64,000 nt of DNA from Streptomyces wedmorensis (GTDB lineage: Bacteria > Actinomycetota > Actinomycetes > Streptomycetales > Streptomycetaceae), in the NCBI RefSeq assembly GCF_000716445.1, contig NZ_JNWK01000029.1:1-64000 (forward strand), given 5' to 3'. The notes under the pieces were generated by a model. That model had not been told where the DNA came from. It searched no databases and was given only the letters and a program-made list of their open reading frames with translations. The position numbers and the translations under genes are program-made. Shown piece after piece: positions 6,972-16,239 of the stretch. Position 1 is the first letter of the stretch. Every line of letters starts with the position of its first letter.

Positions 6972-9356
6972 TCAGATGGTGCGGTCGCGGCCGTCGGTGG
7001 GCGAGGCCGGGACGGGCGGGACGGTCGGCAGGGGGGTGAAGGCCAGCGGCTCCGCGTGGTTGACGGGGAAGACCGTCGGCATCGTGCCGGTCGCCCGGCC
7101 GTAGGCGCAGGCGACGGCGGCCATCGCGCCGGCGACCGCCAGCTCGCCCGCGCCGCCCGGCTTGTCGCCCGTCGGGGGCATCACGATGATCTCCAGCTCG
7201 GGCGGGGTGTTCCACTGACGGGTGTAGAAGTACTGGTCCCAGCTGCCTTCGAGGAAGTGCCCGTCGCGCAGGTGGAGTCCGGACGTCAGGGTGATCGCGA
7301 TGCCGTCGGCGATCCCGCCCATCATCTGGGCCTCCAGACCCCGCGGGTTGACCGCGAGACCGACGTCGACGGCGCAGACCACCTTGGTCACCCTCGGTCC
7401 GGTGTACGCGTTCGGGACCTTCCGGCCGGTGGTCCCGGGCCGGCAGTCGATCTCCGCGAGGATCGCGACGGCCGAGTGGTACTCGGTGTGGACGGCGATG
7501 CCCTGGGCCGTCCCGGCCGCCATGGGCCGGCCCCACTCCCCCACCTCGGCGACCTTGTCGAGGACGGCACGGGCCCGTGCGTCCTTGACGAGCCGGCGCC
7601 GCAGCGCGTACCCGTCCTGACCCATCCGCCTGGCCAGTTCGTCCATGACGAGTTCCTGGGCGCAGCGGACGTTGGGCGAGTAGATGTTGCGCATCGACCC
7701 CGTGTTGAAGCCCTTGTCCGTCTCGGAGAGCAGCTGGGTGGTGACTCCGAGGTGGTACGGGCTGATCTGGGTGAGCTGGAACATCGTCTGGGAGAAGGTG
7801 GCGTCCCCGACCGGCAGCCTGGCCGCCTCCGCCGTGAGGACCTCCCCGACGCCGTGCCCGAAGTCGGTGGCGACGGAGGTGTGGCGCTGCTCGTACGTGA
7901 GGACCTCGCCGAGCGCGTACGTGGCCCGCACCCGCGAGGTCGACATCGGATGCGTACGACCCTGGCGGAAGTCGTCGGTGCGGTGCCACATCAGCTTGAC
8001 GGGCTTGCCCATGGCCCGGGAGATCTCGACGGCCTCGTGGGCGGCGTCGGCGAACAGCTTGCGCCCGAAGGAGCCGCCGCCCTCGGTGACGTGGACGCGG
8101 ACGGCGCTGGGCGGCAGGCCCAGCTTGAGGGCGATCCGCTCCTGGGCGACGATCGGCGCCTTCAGCGAGGCCCAGATCTCCGCCGAGTCCTGACGCACGT
8201 CGGCGATGGCGCAGTTGGTCTCCAGCGCCGCGTTGCTGGCGAAGTGGAAGGTGAAGCGGGCGTCGACCGCCTTGGTCAGGAGAGGCAGGGCCGGGACCAC
8301 CAGGGGCAGTTCGGCGCGGCGGAGCTCCTCCTGGACGGTGGCGTCGGAGGCGCCCTCGGCGGTGCCGGGCCCCCAGGCGACGACCAGGGCCCGGACTGCG
8401 TCGACGCACTGGCCGAAGGTGCGGGCGCGCACGGCGACGCCGGTGGAGACGGTGACGACGTCCGTGACCCCGGGCATGGCCCGGACCTCGGCGAGGTTGC
8501 CCACCGAACGGACCGTGCCGTTGATGGTGGGCGGGCGGCACACCATGGTCGGCAGGGCGTCGGGCACCTGGAGGTCCATCGCGAACTTCTTGCGCCCGGT
8601 GACCGCGTCGAGCGCGTCCACCCGTCCATGCCCGGTGCCGACGACACGGAAGCGCGCCGGGTCCTTGAGGGTGACCTCCACCGCGGAGTCGGTGACGGCG
8701 GCGGCCTTGGCGGCGAGTTCGCCGTATCCGAGCAGCGCCCCCGTCGGGGAGACGACGGCGCCCGCCTTCGTGGTGAGGGTGGTGACGGCCTCGCCGAGGA
8801 CGAGGGAGGCGGCCCGCAGGAGACGGCCGCGCGCGACCGCGGCGGCGACCCGGATCGGCGTGTAGGTGGAGTACGTCGTGTTGGAGCCGCCCGTCAGCTG
8901 GTTGAAGAGCAGCTCGGGCCGCGCGTCGGCGAGGGTGACCTTCACCTTGTCCAGCGGAAGGTCGAGCTCCTCGGCGACGATCATGGCGCTGGAGGTGGTG
9001 ACGCCCTGGCCGACCTCGGCGCGGGGCAGCGCGAAGTGGGCCGTGCCGTCCGCGTCGACGCGGATCGTGATGAGGTTGCTGGTGGGGAGCGCGGCGAGCG
9101 TCAGCAGCTCGTTCAGGTCGAGGAGTTCGGCCGGTCCCGGCAGCGACGGCACGAGCGCCGGAACCGCGGCCGCCGCCTGCCGCGGCGCGAGCGCCTCGGC
9201 ACCGATCTGCGCCGCCACCGTGAGCGTCGGCGCCGCCAGCACGTACCCGAGGAACCGGCGCCGGGCGATACCGGGCCGGCCCCCGCCCGCCGGGCTCGCG
9301 TCCCCGTCCCCGGTGCCGCTCGTGTGGTCGTCCCGCGCGGGGTGCCGCCTCGCCAT
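6972..9356 (-). CDS. Tat-exported molybdopterin subunit (IorB-like)
   Basis: 794 residues. A twin-arginine signal (ARRRFLGYVLAAPTLTVAAQIGAEALA, about residues 30-55) begins the protein. It resembles isoquinoline 1-oxidoreductase beta subunits and related membrane-associated aldehyde dehydrogenases, with the molybdopterin-binding segments GGSFGRKLFADAAHEAVEIS and GGIADGIAI. The small subunit follows at once, so the holoenzyme is probably assembled in the cytosol and exported through Tat by the signal on this subunit. The physiological substrate (aldehyde or N-heterocycle) is not evident, and a cytochrome partner is not seen nearby. A MarR gene lies downstream on the same strand but seems to have its own promoter. 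Confidence 0.9.
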   Translation of the reverse strand: MARRHPARDDHTSGTGDGDASPAGGGRPGIARRRFLGYVLAAPTLTVAAQIGAEALAPRQAAAAVPALVPSLPGPAELLDLNELLTLAALPTSNLITIRVDADGTAHFALPRAEVGQGVTTSSAMIVAEELDLPLDKVKVTLADARPELLFNQLTGGSNTTYSTYTPIRVAAAVARGRLLRAASLVLGEAVTTLTTKAGAVVSPTGALLGYGELAAKAAAVTDSAVEVTLKDPARFRVVGTGHGRVDALDAVTGRKKFAMDLQVPDALPTMVCRPPTINGTVRSVGNLAEVRAMPGVTDVVTVSTGVAVRARTFGQCVDAVRALVVAWGPGTAEGASDATVQEELRRAELPLVVPALPLLTKAVDARFTFHFASNAALETNCAIADVRQDSAEIWASLKAPIVAQERIALKLGLPPSAVRVHVTEGGGSFGRKLFADAAHEAVEISRAMGKPVKLMWHRTDDFRQGRTHPMSTSRVRATYALGEVLTYEQRHTSVATDFGHGVGEVLTAEAARLPVGDATFSQTMFQLTQISPYHLGVTTQLLSETDKGFNTGSMRNIYSPNVRCAQELVMDELARRMGQDGYALRRRLVKDARARAVLDKVAEVGEWGRPMAAGTAQGIAVHTEYHSAVAILAEIDCRPGTTGRKVPNAYTGPRVTKVVCAVDVGLAVNPRGLEAQMMGGIADGIAITLTSGLHLRDGHFLEGSWDQYFYTRQWNTPPELEIIVMPPTGDKPGGAGELAVAGAMAAVACAYGRATGTMPTVFPVNHAEPLAFTPLPTVPPVPASPTDGRDRTI

Positions 9357-9415
9357 TCGGTGTGCCCTTCGCCGTGCCCCGGCTTGCTACCGCCGAGTAT
9401 CGTCAGAGGCGACGA

Positions 9416-9748
9416 TCATCGCTCATCCGGTGCACCTCCGGGAGCCCTTCGGAGAGGCCGACGCCGTCGCAGCGTGCTTCCGCTCCCCGGGCCGCCGGGC
9501 GCCCGCCGGATCCGCGGCCCGCGCCGGGCTCCCAGCGCCCGTCCCGCGCCCGAGCGGAGCTGCGCCCGGGAGATCCGGGCCCGCTGACCACCGCCCGCGA
9601 TCAGGGCGTTGACGGAGACCATCGGATCCCCGCCCACCGACCGGGCGATCAGCGCACCGATCACCAGCGGACCGAGCGCCACGGCGAGGGCCGCACCGGT
9701 GACGGTGACGTGGTGGAGGGGGCGGCTGCGCCGGGCTTCGGAAGTCAT
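9416..9748 (-). CDS. Possible small membrane protein, perhaps decayed at its 3' end
   Basis: The first 52 codons look coding: strong GC third position and one clear membrane segment (VTGAALAVALGPLVIGALIARSVGG). After about residue 60 the reading frame becomes an Arg/Gly-rich stretch without such bias, which suggests a frameshift or over-extension. No homologue is recognised. It is divergent from the amidotransferase-like gene. Without it the interval 9357-9958 would be an unexplained gap of 600 bases. Confidence 0.35.
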   Translation of the reverse strand: MTSEARRSRPLHHVTVTGAALAVALGPLVIGALIARSVGGDPMVSVNALIAGGGQRARISRAQLRSGAGRALGARRGPRIRRAPGGPGSGSTLRRRRPLRRAPGGAPDER

Positions 9749-9958
9749 GACCCCAGTCCATCAGCGGGCGGCGGACGGCGTATCGGTCGACATACTCAGG
9801 CATGCGCATCCGGCTACTCAGACACGGGGCGTGAAGGGCAGCGGCTCCTCCGCAGGAAGGGGGCGACGAGGGGTCCCGCCGCGGCGGTTCATCGGAGATC
9901 CTCTGAAGGTCGAACGTACGACGGAATCCCGGGGAACGACGGGCGGAGGGGCACGACG

Positions 9959-10816
9959 ATGACGACCGAGACGACCGCGACAGCCGGAACGAGCACGCCG
10001 ATCCGGTCGGAGGTGGGCACGCCGATCCGGTCGGAGGTGGGCACGCCGATCCGGTCGGAGGTGGGCACGGCGCCCGCCGTCCTCGTGGTGGAGCACGAGC
10101 AGGAGGCCGGGCCCGGCCTCGTCGGCGAACACCTCCTGCACACCGGACTCCGCCTCGACGTCGTGCGGGCCTGGCGCGGCGAGGCGCTCCCGCGATCGCT
10201 GCGCGGCCACGCCGGGTTGCTGGTCCTCGGCGGCGCGGCCAACTGCGAGGACGACCTGGCCGCACCATGGCTCCCCCGCGTCCGCGCCCTCGTCCGCGAG
10301 GCCGTGGCCGACGAGGTCCCCCTGCTCGGCATCTGTCTAGGCGGCCAGATCCTCGCCCATGCCCTGGGCGGTTCCGTCACACGAAGGTCCCAGGGCCCCG
10401 AAGTCGGCGTCGTCCCCCTGCGCCGGCTGCCCGCCGCCACGACGGACCCGGTACTGGGCGGCGTACCGGACGGCGCCCTCGCCGCGCAGTGGCACTGGGA
10501 CGAGATAGACCGCCTGCCGCCCGGCGCCGTACCGGTCCTCACCGGCGACGACTGCCCGGTCCAGGCCTTCCGCGCCGGAAACACGGCGTGGGGCGTGCAG
10601 TTCCACCCGGAGGTCGACGCCGACACCGTCGCCGAATGGGCGGCGGGCGACGGCGACGACGTCCGCGCCGCCGGCGGCTCCCCGGAGGCCGCGGTGGCGT
10701 CCGTACGGCATGCGGAACCCGCGCTCCGCACGGTCTGGGGCGCGGTCGCGGAGGCCTGGGGCACGGTCGTCCGGGCCCGCGCCGGTGCGGCCCCCGCCCG
10801 TCGGCACGGATACTGA
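9959..10816 (+). CDS. Class I glutamine amidotransferase-like protein
   Basis: 285 residues. After a 38-residue N-terminal extension, a type 1 GATase domain runs from about 39 to 225. The nucleophile elbow is GICLGGQ and the catalytic His-Glu pair is in VQFHPEVD, so all three catalytic residues are present. It resembles stand-alone GMP-synthase-like amidotransferases of unknown acceptor. The extension contains three exact copies of TPIRSEVG, encoded by a 24-bp tandem repeat, which lies outside the fold. The ATG at 9959 follows GCGGAGGGG. A longer upstream frame is open but lacks a ribosome site. Confidence 0.85.
   Translation: MTTETTATAGTSTPIRSEVGTPIRSEVGTPIRSEVGTAPAVLVVEHEQEAGPGLVGEHLLHTGLRLDVVRAWRGEALPRSLRGHAGLLVLGGAANCEDDLAAPWLPRVRALVREAVADEVPLLGICLGGQILAHALGGSVTRRSQGPEVGVVPLRRLPAATTDPVLGGVPDGALAAQWHWDEIDRLPPGAVPVLTGDDCPVQAFRAGNTAWGVQFHPEVDADTVAEWAAGDGDDVRAAGGSPEAAVASVRHAEPALRTVWGAVAEAWGTVVRARAGAAPARRHGY
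9995..10066 (+). repeat. Three exact 24-bp tandem repeats in the amidotransferase N-terminus
   Basis: The unit begins ACGCCGATCCGGTCGG and is repeated three times without change (9995-10018, 10019-10042, 10043-10066). It adds three copies of the octapeptide TPIRSEVG. Identity at synonymous positions indicates recent expansion. Confidence 0.95.
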
Positions 10817-10918
10817 CCCCGTGCCGCCGCGTGCGCCCGGCGCGTCCGCTTGGCCGGGCGCGGACGGTGGGGTTGCGTGGCGGCGACCGTCCGAACGAGC
10901 ACGAGGAGCACCCCCGTC

Positions 10919-11356
10919 ATGGCCGACTACCGCATCGAGACCGTCCGCACCGGCTACCGGAACTGGACCGCCCGCAACGACCGGGGGGCCGAGGTGCGCA
11001 TGGCCGCCGCCGACGACGCCGACGCCCAGCCGTCCTTCACCCCCGTCGAGTTGCTGCTCGCCGCCATGGGCGGCTGCGGCGGCCTCGTCGTGGACCGGAC
11101 CGCACGGGCCGTCGACCACGACGACCTGCGCATCGTCGTGGAGTCCGTGTCCGGCCCCGACGACGACGGCCGGGTGGGTCGCATCAGGGTCAGCTACGAG
11201 TTCGACCTGCCGGACAACAACCCCAAGGCCGCCGAGGTGTTCGCCCGCGGCGTCCGCCTCACCCACGAGAAGTTCTGCACCGTCAGCCGCACCGTCGAAC
11301 ACGGCGCCCGCGTCGAGGCCATCCTCCCGGACGGCACCGTCGGCTTCGAGGGCTGA
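10919..11356 (+). CDS. OsmC/Ohr-family protein
   Basis: 145 residues with the OsmC fold: an N-terminal antiparallel strand region, the central helix FTPVELLLAAMGGCGGLVVDRTA carrying the first conserved Cys, and a C-terminal part with KFCTVSRTV carrying the second. The two cysteines in OsmC/Ohr proteins reduce organic hydroperoxides with a dithiol partner. The ATG at 10919 follows GAGGAGC. It is convergent with the RraA-like gene only 16 bases away. Confidence 0.87.
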   Translation: MADYRIETVRTGYRNWTARNDRGAEVRMAAADDADAQPSFTPVELLLAAMGGCGGLVVDRTARAVDHDDLRIVVESVSGPDDDGRVGRIRVSYEFDLPDNNPKAAEVFARGVRLTHEKFCTVSRTVEHGARVEAILPDGTVGFEG

Positions 11357-11372
11357 CCCCCGCCCCGTCCGG

Positions 11373-12065
11373 CTACTCCTCGATCGCCCCGCCGATCCGC
11401 CGCAGATGCCGCCGGAAGGTGTACGAGGCGTCCTCGTCCCGCCCCTTCAGATACTCGTCGAACCGGGTCTGCTCCCGCAGCGTCTCACCGGCCCTGATGC
11501 GGCGCGCCTGTTCTCGTTCCGTCCGGAAGATGTTCCGCGCGGTCGCCGACACCGCCTCCACCCGGGCACCCGCCACGAAGAGCACCCCGTCCTCGTCACC
11601 GAAGACGAAGTCCTCCCCGGTCACCTCGTGCTCCCCGAACCGAGCACGCGTCAGCGCGTCCGCGTCCCGCTCGTCCAGCCGCACGGGTCCGGGCGCGTGA
11701 CGCCCGTACGAGAACACCGGCAGCCCGATCTCCACCAGGTCCGGCGTGTCCCGGTGCAACCCCCACACCACCACCCCGGCAACCCCCGCCGCCTCCGCCT
11801 CCAGGACGGCAAGGTCCCCGATACACGCCTCGTCCCCCCGCCCCCCGTTGTCGATCACCAGGACATCCCCCGCCTCGGCCCGCGCCAAGACCTCCAGGAA
11901 CACGTCCACACTCCCGTAGTGCCGCACGGGCAACACCCGTCCCGCGACCCTCTGCCCCGCGACGACGGGCACGATCCCGGCCGGCGCCGCCCGCAGCGGC
12001 TCCCCCAAGCGCACACAGGCGTCGGCGATCAGTGGCGTGGAGAGGTCGGCGAAGTCCATCGGCAT
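11373..12065 (-). CDS. RraA-like aldolase/decarboxylase family protein
   Basis: 230 residues. The RraA/HMG-aldolase signature appears as LSTPLIADACVRLG, then AEAGDVLVIDNGG and CIGDLAVLEAEAAGVAGVVVWG. The metal/substrate motif G-x(n)-R..D is present in part (VWGLHRDTPDLVE). Members act either as 4-hydroxy-4-methyl-2-oxoglutarate/oxaloacetate lyases or as RNase E regulators. A C-terminal helical extension (about 175-230) is longer than in E. coli RraA and argues for the aldolase-like branch. A second ATG two codons in (12059) is an equally possible start. Confidence 0.8.
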   Translation of the reverse strand: MPMDFADLSTPLIADACVRLGEPLRAAPAGIVPVVAGQRVAGRVLPVRHYGSVDVFLEVLARAEAGDVLVIDNGGRGDEACIGDLAVLEAEAAGVAGVVVWGLHRDTPDLVEIGLPVFSYGRHAPGPVRLDERDADALTRARFGEHEVTGEDFVFGDEDGVLFVAGARVEAVSATARNIFRTEREQARRIRAGETLREQTRFDEYLKGRDEDASYTFRRHLRRIGGAIEE

Positions 12066-12278
12066 CTGACGTTCCTGTCCGTCCGTGGCGGGTGCGGCGG
12101 GGTGGCCTGGGCCCCGATGCTAGGGCGTGCCCCGTGAAGGGCGTCGTCATGCCTCACCGCCGGCCCCGGTGATCGGGGGACGAACGAGCAGCGCGGAAAA
12201 CCGGCCGGTCTTCAAGCAGGTCGACCGTCGAACGGTCCGCGCGGACGGTGGCCGCCACCGGCGGGCTCGCCGTGGCCG

Positions 12279-14507
12279 CTACCCGACCGTGACCCGCGCC
12301 AGGGCCCAGGAGGTGTGGTCGAAGGAGGTCTTGGCGTTGGCGTCGGTGACTTCGAGGCGGAGGGCGCGGATGCCGCGGACGTCGAGGTCGATGGGTACGG
12401 GGCCGGTGGCGGCGGTGAGGGTGGGGGTGGTGAGGAGGATGCGGTCGTCGCCGTGGATGGTGGCGCGGGTGGCGCCGACGGGGCTCTGGCGGGCGGAGAA
12501 GTCGTCGATGCCGACGAGGGCGGTGAAGCGGTTCGCGGTGCCGCCGAGGTGGAAGGCGACGTCGCTGTAGGCGTGGACGCCGAGGCCCTTGGGGTAGGTG
12601 GTGCCGCCGAAGGAGATGGGGGTGCCGTCTCCGGCGGCGTTCTTGCCGTTGGAGGCGTCGCGTTCGACGGGGCCCCAGCCGTTGACGGCGCGGATCCAGG
12701 GCAGGTCGGAGAGGTAGCTGTCGTGGGTGGGGGCCGGGGGCGGGGTGGTGACGATGGCGTCGGATGCGTACCGCACGGGGCCGCCCGGGGCGAGGGCGGT
12801 GCCTTCGGCGGTCAGCGTCCAGGGGGTCGCCGTGGGGGCGTCGGGGGGCGGGGTGACCTGCCAGGTGGCGGTGAGACGCGCTCCGGGGGCGAGCTGCGCG
12901 GCGGCGGTGGCCATAGTGGCGCGTACGGTCCAGCCGGCCGGGGCACGCAGGGTGAGGGCGGCGGAACTCCAGGCCTTGGAGGAGCCGTTGGCGAGCGTGG
13001 CGGTGGTGGTGAACGGCTGTGCCGGCACGGCGAGCGAGGGCACCGTGAGGCCGGTGCCGAAGGCGGCGCGGGGGTGGGTGTCCTGCCAGGAGGAGCGCAT
13101 CAGGGCGACGAGTTCGGCGGTGCGGGCGGGGTGGCGGGCCGCGAGGTCGGAGGTCTCGCCGATGTCGGTGGCGAGGTCGTAGAGCTCGACCTGCCACTGG
13201 TCGTCGGGGAGGGCGTGGTCGCGGACGGGGGCGAAGCGGACGGCCTTCCACCGGTCCTTGCGGAGGGCTTCGGCGAGCCAGGTGGACCGCTGCCGGTCCT
13301 GGGCGTCGGCGCGGCTCGTGACGCCCCGCTCGTCGCGGAACCAGTACAGGTGGTCGTGGTGGGCGGCGGTCGCGCCGCCCGTCAGGAGGGGCGCAGCGGA
13401 GAGTCCGTCCACGTCGGACGGCGCGGGGGCGCCGCCGAGTTCGGCGAGGGTGGGGAGGAGGTCGGTGAGCGGGGTCGGCCGGTCGCTCGTGCCGGGCAGG
13501 ACCCGGCCGGGGCCCCAGGCGATGAGGGGGACGCGGATGCCGCCCTCGTAGAGGTTGCGCTTGTAGCCGCGCAGCGGGCCGTTGGCGTCGAACAGGTCGG
13601 GGTTGACCCCGCCCTCCTCGTGGGGGCCGTTGTCGCTGGTGACGAGGACGATGGTGTCGTCCTCGATGCCGAGGGCGCGGAGCCTGTCGACGACGTCGCC
13701 GACGAGGGCGTCGAAGAGGCTCACCTGTGCGGCGTGCCCCTTGTTCGCGGCGGTCCAGGTGCGGGAGGCGTACGCGCCGGTGTCGGGGATGTCGCTGGGG
13801 GCGTGCGGGACCGTCGGGGTGAGCAACAGGAGGAACGGTTCGGCGGCGTGGCGGTCGAGGAAGTCGAGGGCCTTCTGCCGCAGCAGGTCCGGCGCGTACA
13901 CGCCCTTGGCGCCGCCCGCGTTGGCCGGGACGGGCTCCTTCTCGGCGTTGTGCCAGAGGTACGCCGGGTAGTACTGGTGGGCGTGGGTGTGGTCGATGTA
14001 GCCGTGGAACTCCTCGAAGCCGCGGGCGTTGGGGTGGCTCTCCTGGCCGGCGCTCTCCGGTCCGAAGCCCCATTTGCCGATGACGCCGGTGCGGTAGCCG
14101 CGGGCCCTGAGGACCTGGGCGAAGGTGGTGTCGCCGGCGGTGAGGGAGCCCTGCGCTCCGGACGGGTTGGCGCGGACCGTCGCGTGGCCGGTGTGCAGGC
14201 CGGTGAGGAGTGAGCAGCGGGACGGGGCGCAGACGGCCGCCGTCGAGTACGCGTCCGTGAACCGCAGCCCGTCGGCGGCGAGTCCGTCGATGCGCGGGGT
14301 GGTGATGAGCTTCTGCCCGTACGCGCCGAGCTCGCCGTGCCCGAGGTCGTCGGCGACCACCACGACCAGGTTCGGCGGGCGGGTCGCGTCCTCCGGTACC
14401 GCCGCTCCGGCCGGTGCCGTCGTCGCTGCCACGGCGCCGGTGGCGGGCAGGGCGCCGAGCCCGACCGTGGCGGCGGACCCGGCGAGGAAGCTGCGGCGGC
14501 TGGACAT
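12279..14507 (-). CDS. Tat-exported type I sulfatase with NPCBM carbohydrate-binding domain
   Basis: 742 residues. A Tat signal (MSSRRSFLAGSAATVGLG) precedes a sulfatase domain with the metal site VVVVADDLGHG. The formylglycine motif is CAPSR, with Cys93 to be oxidised by a formylglycine-generating enzyme. After about residue 490 come a NEW3-type beta domain and a C-terminal NPCBM module (about 600-742, NGWGPVERDASNGK onward). These imply action on a sulfated glycan outside the cell. The ATG at 14507 was chosen because the Tat signal starts there and GAGGAG lies 8-13 bases upstream; the 52 codons before it are not signal-like. The only FGE gene in the window is at 26744-27673. Confidence 0.9.
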   Translation of the reverse strand: MSSRRSFLAGSAATVGLGALPATGAVAATTAPAGAAVPEDATRPPNLVVVVADDLGHGELGAYGQKLITTPRIDGLAADGLRFTDAYSTAAVCAPSRCSLLTGLHTGHATVRANPSGAQGSLTAGDTTFAQVLRARGYRTGVIGKWGFGPESAGQESHPNARGFEEFHGYIDHTHAHQYYPAYLWHNAEKEPVPANAGGAKGVYAPDLLRQKALDFLDRHAAEPFLLLLTPTVPHAPSDIPDTGAYASRTWTAANKGHAAQVSLFDALVGDVVDRLRALGIEDDTIVLVTSDNGPHEEGGVNPDLFDANGPLRGYKRNLYEGGIRVPLIAWGPGRVLPGTSDRPTPLTDLLPTLAELGGAPAPSDVDGLSAAPLLTGGATAAHHDHLYWFRDERGVTSRADAQDRQRSTWLAEALRKDRWKAVRFAPVRDHALPDDQWQVELYDLATDIGETSDLAARHPARTAELVALMRSSWQDTHPRAAFGTGLTVPSLAVPAQPFTTTATLANGSSKAWSSAALTLRAPAGWTVRATMATAAAQLAPGARLTATWQVTPPPDAPTATPWTLTAEGTALAPGGPVRYASDAIVTTPPPAPTHDSYLSDLPWIRAVNGWGPVERDASNGKNAAGDGTPISFGGTTYPKGLGVHAYSDVAFHLGGTANRFTALVGIDDFSARQSPVGATRATIHGDDRILLTTPTLTAATGPVPIDLDVRGIRALRLEVTDANAKTSFDHTSWALARVTVG

Positions 14508-14707
14508 GGCGGGGCTCCTCGGGGCGGGGCGGCGGGCGCGATGGTCGTGCGCCCGCCAGGTCCCGGACCGGCCTGGCGTACGGTCCGGGACTCGGGCGCA
14601 CGATCGATCATCGTGGCGCCCGGCCCGGCGGACCATGCACGGCGCATGAAGAACGTGTGACACGGTCCCGGGGCCCCGCCCCCCCCTTGGGCCGGACCCG
14701 CGCCCCC

Positions 14708-16150
14708 TCAGTCGAGCCAGAGTTCGCGGACGCGGCGGACGGGGTCCGCGGCGATCCGGGGTTCCGCGTCCCAGACCATCGTGGCGCGCTCGTCGGCGGT
14801 GTAGGGCGGCCAGTCGGCGCCGGGGTCCTGGTCGGTGACGAAGGAGACCCAGGCGCGGTGCAGGGCGTCGGCAAGGGCGCGGGGCGGGGCGTCGCCGGCC
14901 ACGGCGCGAACGCCTTCGGAGTCGAGGACGTCGAAGGCGAAGGGCAGGTCGAGGCAGTGGAAGGCCAGGCCGGTGACCGGTGAGCGCCAGGTGAACTCGT
15001 AGAACCAGGTGGGCCGTTCGCGGGCGGCGCGGGCGTCGGCGACGGCGAGGTTCGGGGCGCGGAAGGTGGCGTCGGTCAGCGCCTGGCCGAACAGCAGGGC
15101 CTCACCGTCGGCCGCGTAGGCCTCGGTGAACGCGGTGGCACGGGCGGGGTCGAGGCCGAGGCCGCCGAGCAGGACGGGAAGCGGCGGACCGTCGGGGCCG
15201 GGCGCGGGGATCATCGTGAACTCGTGCTCGGTGAAGCCGAGCAGCAGCGGGACGTCGGCGCCCGCGTCCCCCGCCGTCAGCGCGTCGCGCACGGGTACGG
15301 GGATCAGCTCGCCGTCCGCGAAGGGGGCGAGGGCCAGCATCGGCGGCAGGCCCTCGCGGTCCGGTCCGGGCTCCGCGAGGCGGTCCTGGAAGTCGAGGAG
15401 TTCGTCGTCGGTCAGGTCCCGCAGGGCCTCGGCGGTGGCCGGCACCCCGGTGCGCGCGGTGAAGAGGCGGGCCGCGGCGCGTGCCACCTCGGGACCGTCG
15501 GGGGTCAGGACGGCGCCGGAGACGGAGATCCCGCCCCGGAACAGGCCCTTGGCGGCCGGGACGGCGAGCAGTGTCTGGACGGCGCCGCCGCCCGCCGACT
15601 GGCCGGCGACGGTCACCTTGGCCGGGTCGCCGCCGAAGGCCGCGATGTTGTCCCGCACCCATTCCAGGGCGGCGATCCAGTCCCGGACGCCCCGGTTGTC
15701 GGGGGCGCCCTCCAGGTGGAGGAAGCCCTCGATGCCGAGCCGGTAGCCGAACGAGACCACGACGACGCCGTCGCGGTTGAACGCGGCGCCGTCGTACCAG
15801 GGGCTGGCGGCCGAGCCGGCCACGTACCCGCCGCCGTGGATCCACACAAGGACCGGCAGGCCCGCCGCGGGGGCGGTGTCGGGCGTGAAGACGTTGAGGT
15901 TGAGGACGCCGGCACCGGGGATCGACGGCTCGGGAATGGTCGTCACCTCGGCGAACGGGCGGCGCTGGGCCGTCGGCCCGTACGCGGTGGCGTCCAGCGG
16001 CTCCGTCCACGGCTCCGGCGGTACGGGCGCGGCGAACCGCAGGTCGCCGACCGGCGGCTGCGCGTACGGGATGCCCAGGAAGCGGAGGCTGCCGTCGGCA
16101 CGGCGCTCGCCGCGGACGGGCCCTCGGTCGGTGGTGACGGTGGTGCTCAT
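14708..16150 (-). CDS. Type B carboxylesterase
   Basis: 480 residues of the alpha/beta-hydrolase carboxylesterase B family. The oxyanion-hole motif is HGGG (105-108) and the nucleophile elbow GQSAGG has Ser185. There is no signal peptide, so it is cytosolic. It probably hydrolyses carboxylic esters of uncertain nature. The ATG at 16150 follows AAGGAG; seven codons upstream is another in-frame start without a site. It lies 90 bases downstream of the MFS gene on the same strand and may be cotranscribed with it. Confidence 0.9.
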   Translation of the reverse strand: MSTTVTTDRGPVRGERRADGSLRFLGIPYAQPPVGDLRFAAPVPPEPWTEPLDATAYGPTAQRRPFAEVTTIPEPSIPGAGVLNLNVFTPDTAPAAGLPVLVWIHGGGYVAGSAASPWYDGAAFNRDGVVVVSFGYRLGIEGFLHLEGAPDNRGVRDWIAALEWVRDNIAAFGGDPAKVTVAGQSAGGGAVQTLLAVPAAKGLFRGGISVSGAVLTPDGPEVARAAARLFTARTGVPATAEALRDLTDDELLDFQDRLAEPGPDREGLPPMLALAPFADGELIPVPVRDALTAGDAGADVPLLLGFTEHEFTMIPAPGPDGPPLPVLLGGLGLDPARATAFTEAYAADGEALLFGQALTDATFRAPNLAVADARAARERPTWFYEFTWRSPVTGLAFHCLDLPFAFDVLDSEGVRAVAGDAPPRALADALHRAWVSFVTDQDPGADWPPYTADERATMVWDAEPRIAADPVRRVRELWLD

Positions 16151-16239
16151 GGGGTGCTGCTCCTTCTGCACGGGGGCGCCGCGGGGCCGGGAAGGACCGG
16201 GGGCCGGGTAGCGAGCGTGTCACCGCCCACTTACACGTG

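Noticed and set aside
6478..8541. A 687-codon frame ending in the 2Fe-2S subunit
   Set aside because: The first 527 codons are out of frame with the molybdenum subunit and low-complexity. The GTG at 6957 with a ribosome site starts the real gene.
12315..14213. A 632-codon plus-strand frame opposite the sulfatase
   Set aside because: It is Gly/Val/Glu-rich antisense of a high-GC gene, with no recognisable motif or ribosome site, while the sulfatase motifs on the other strand are clear.
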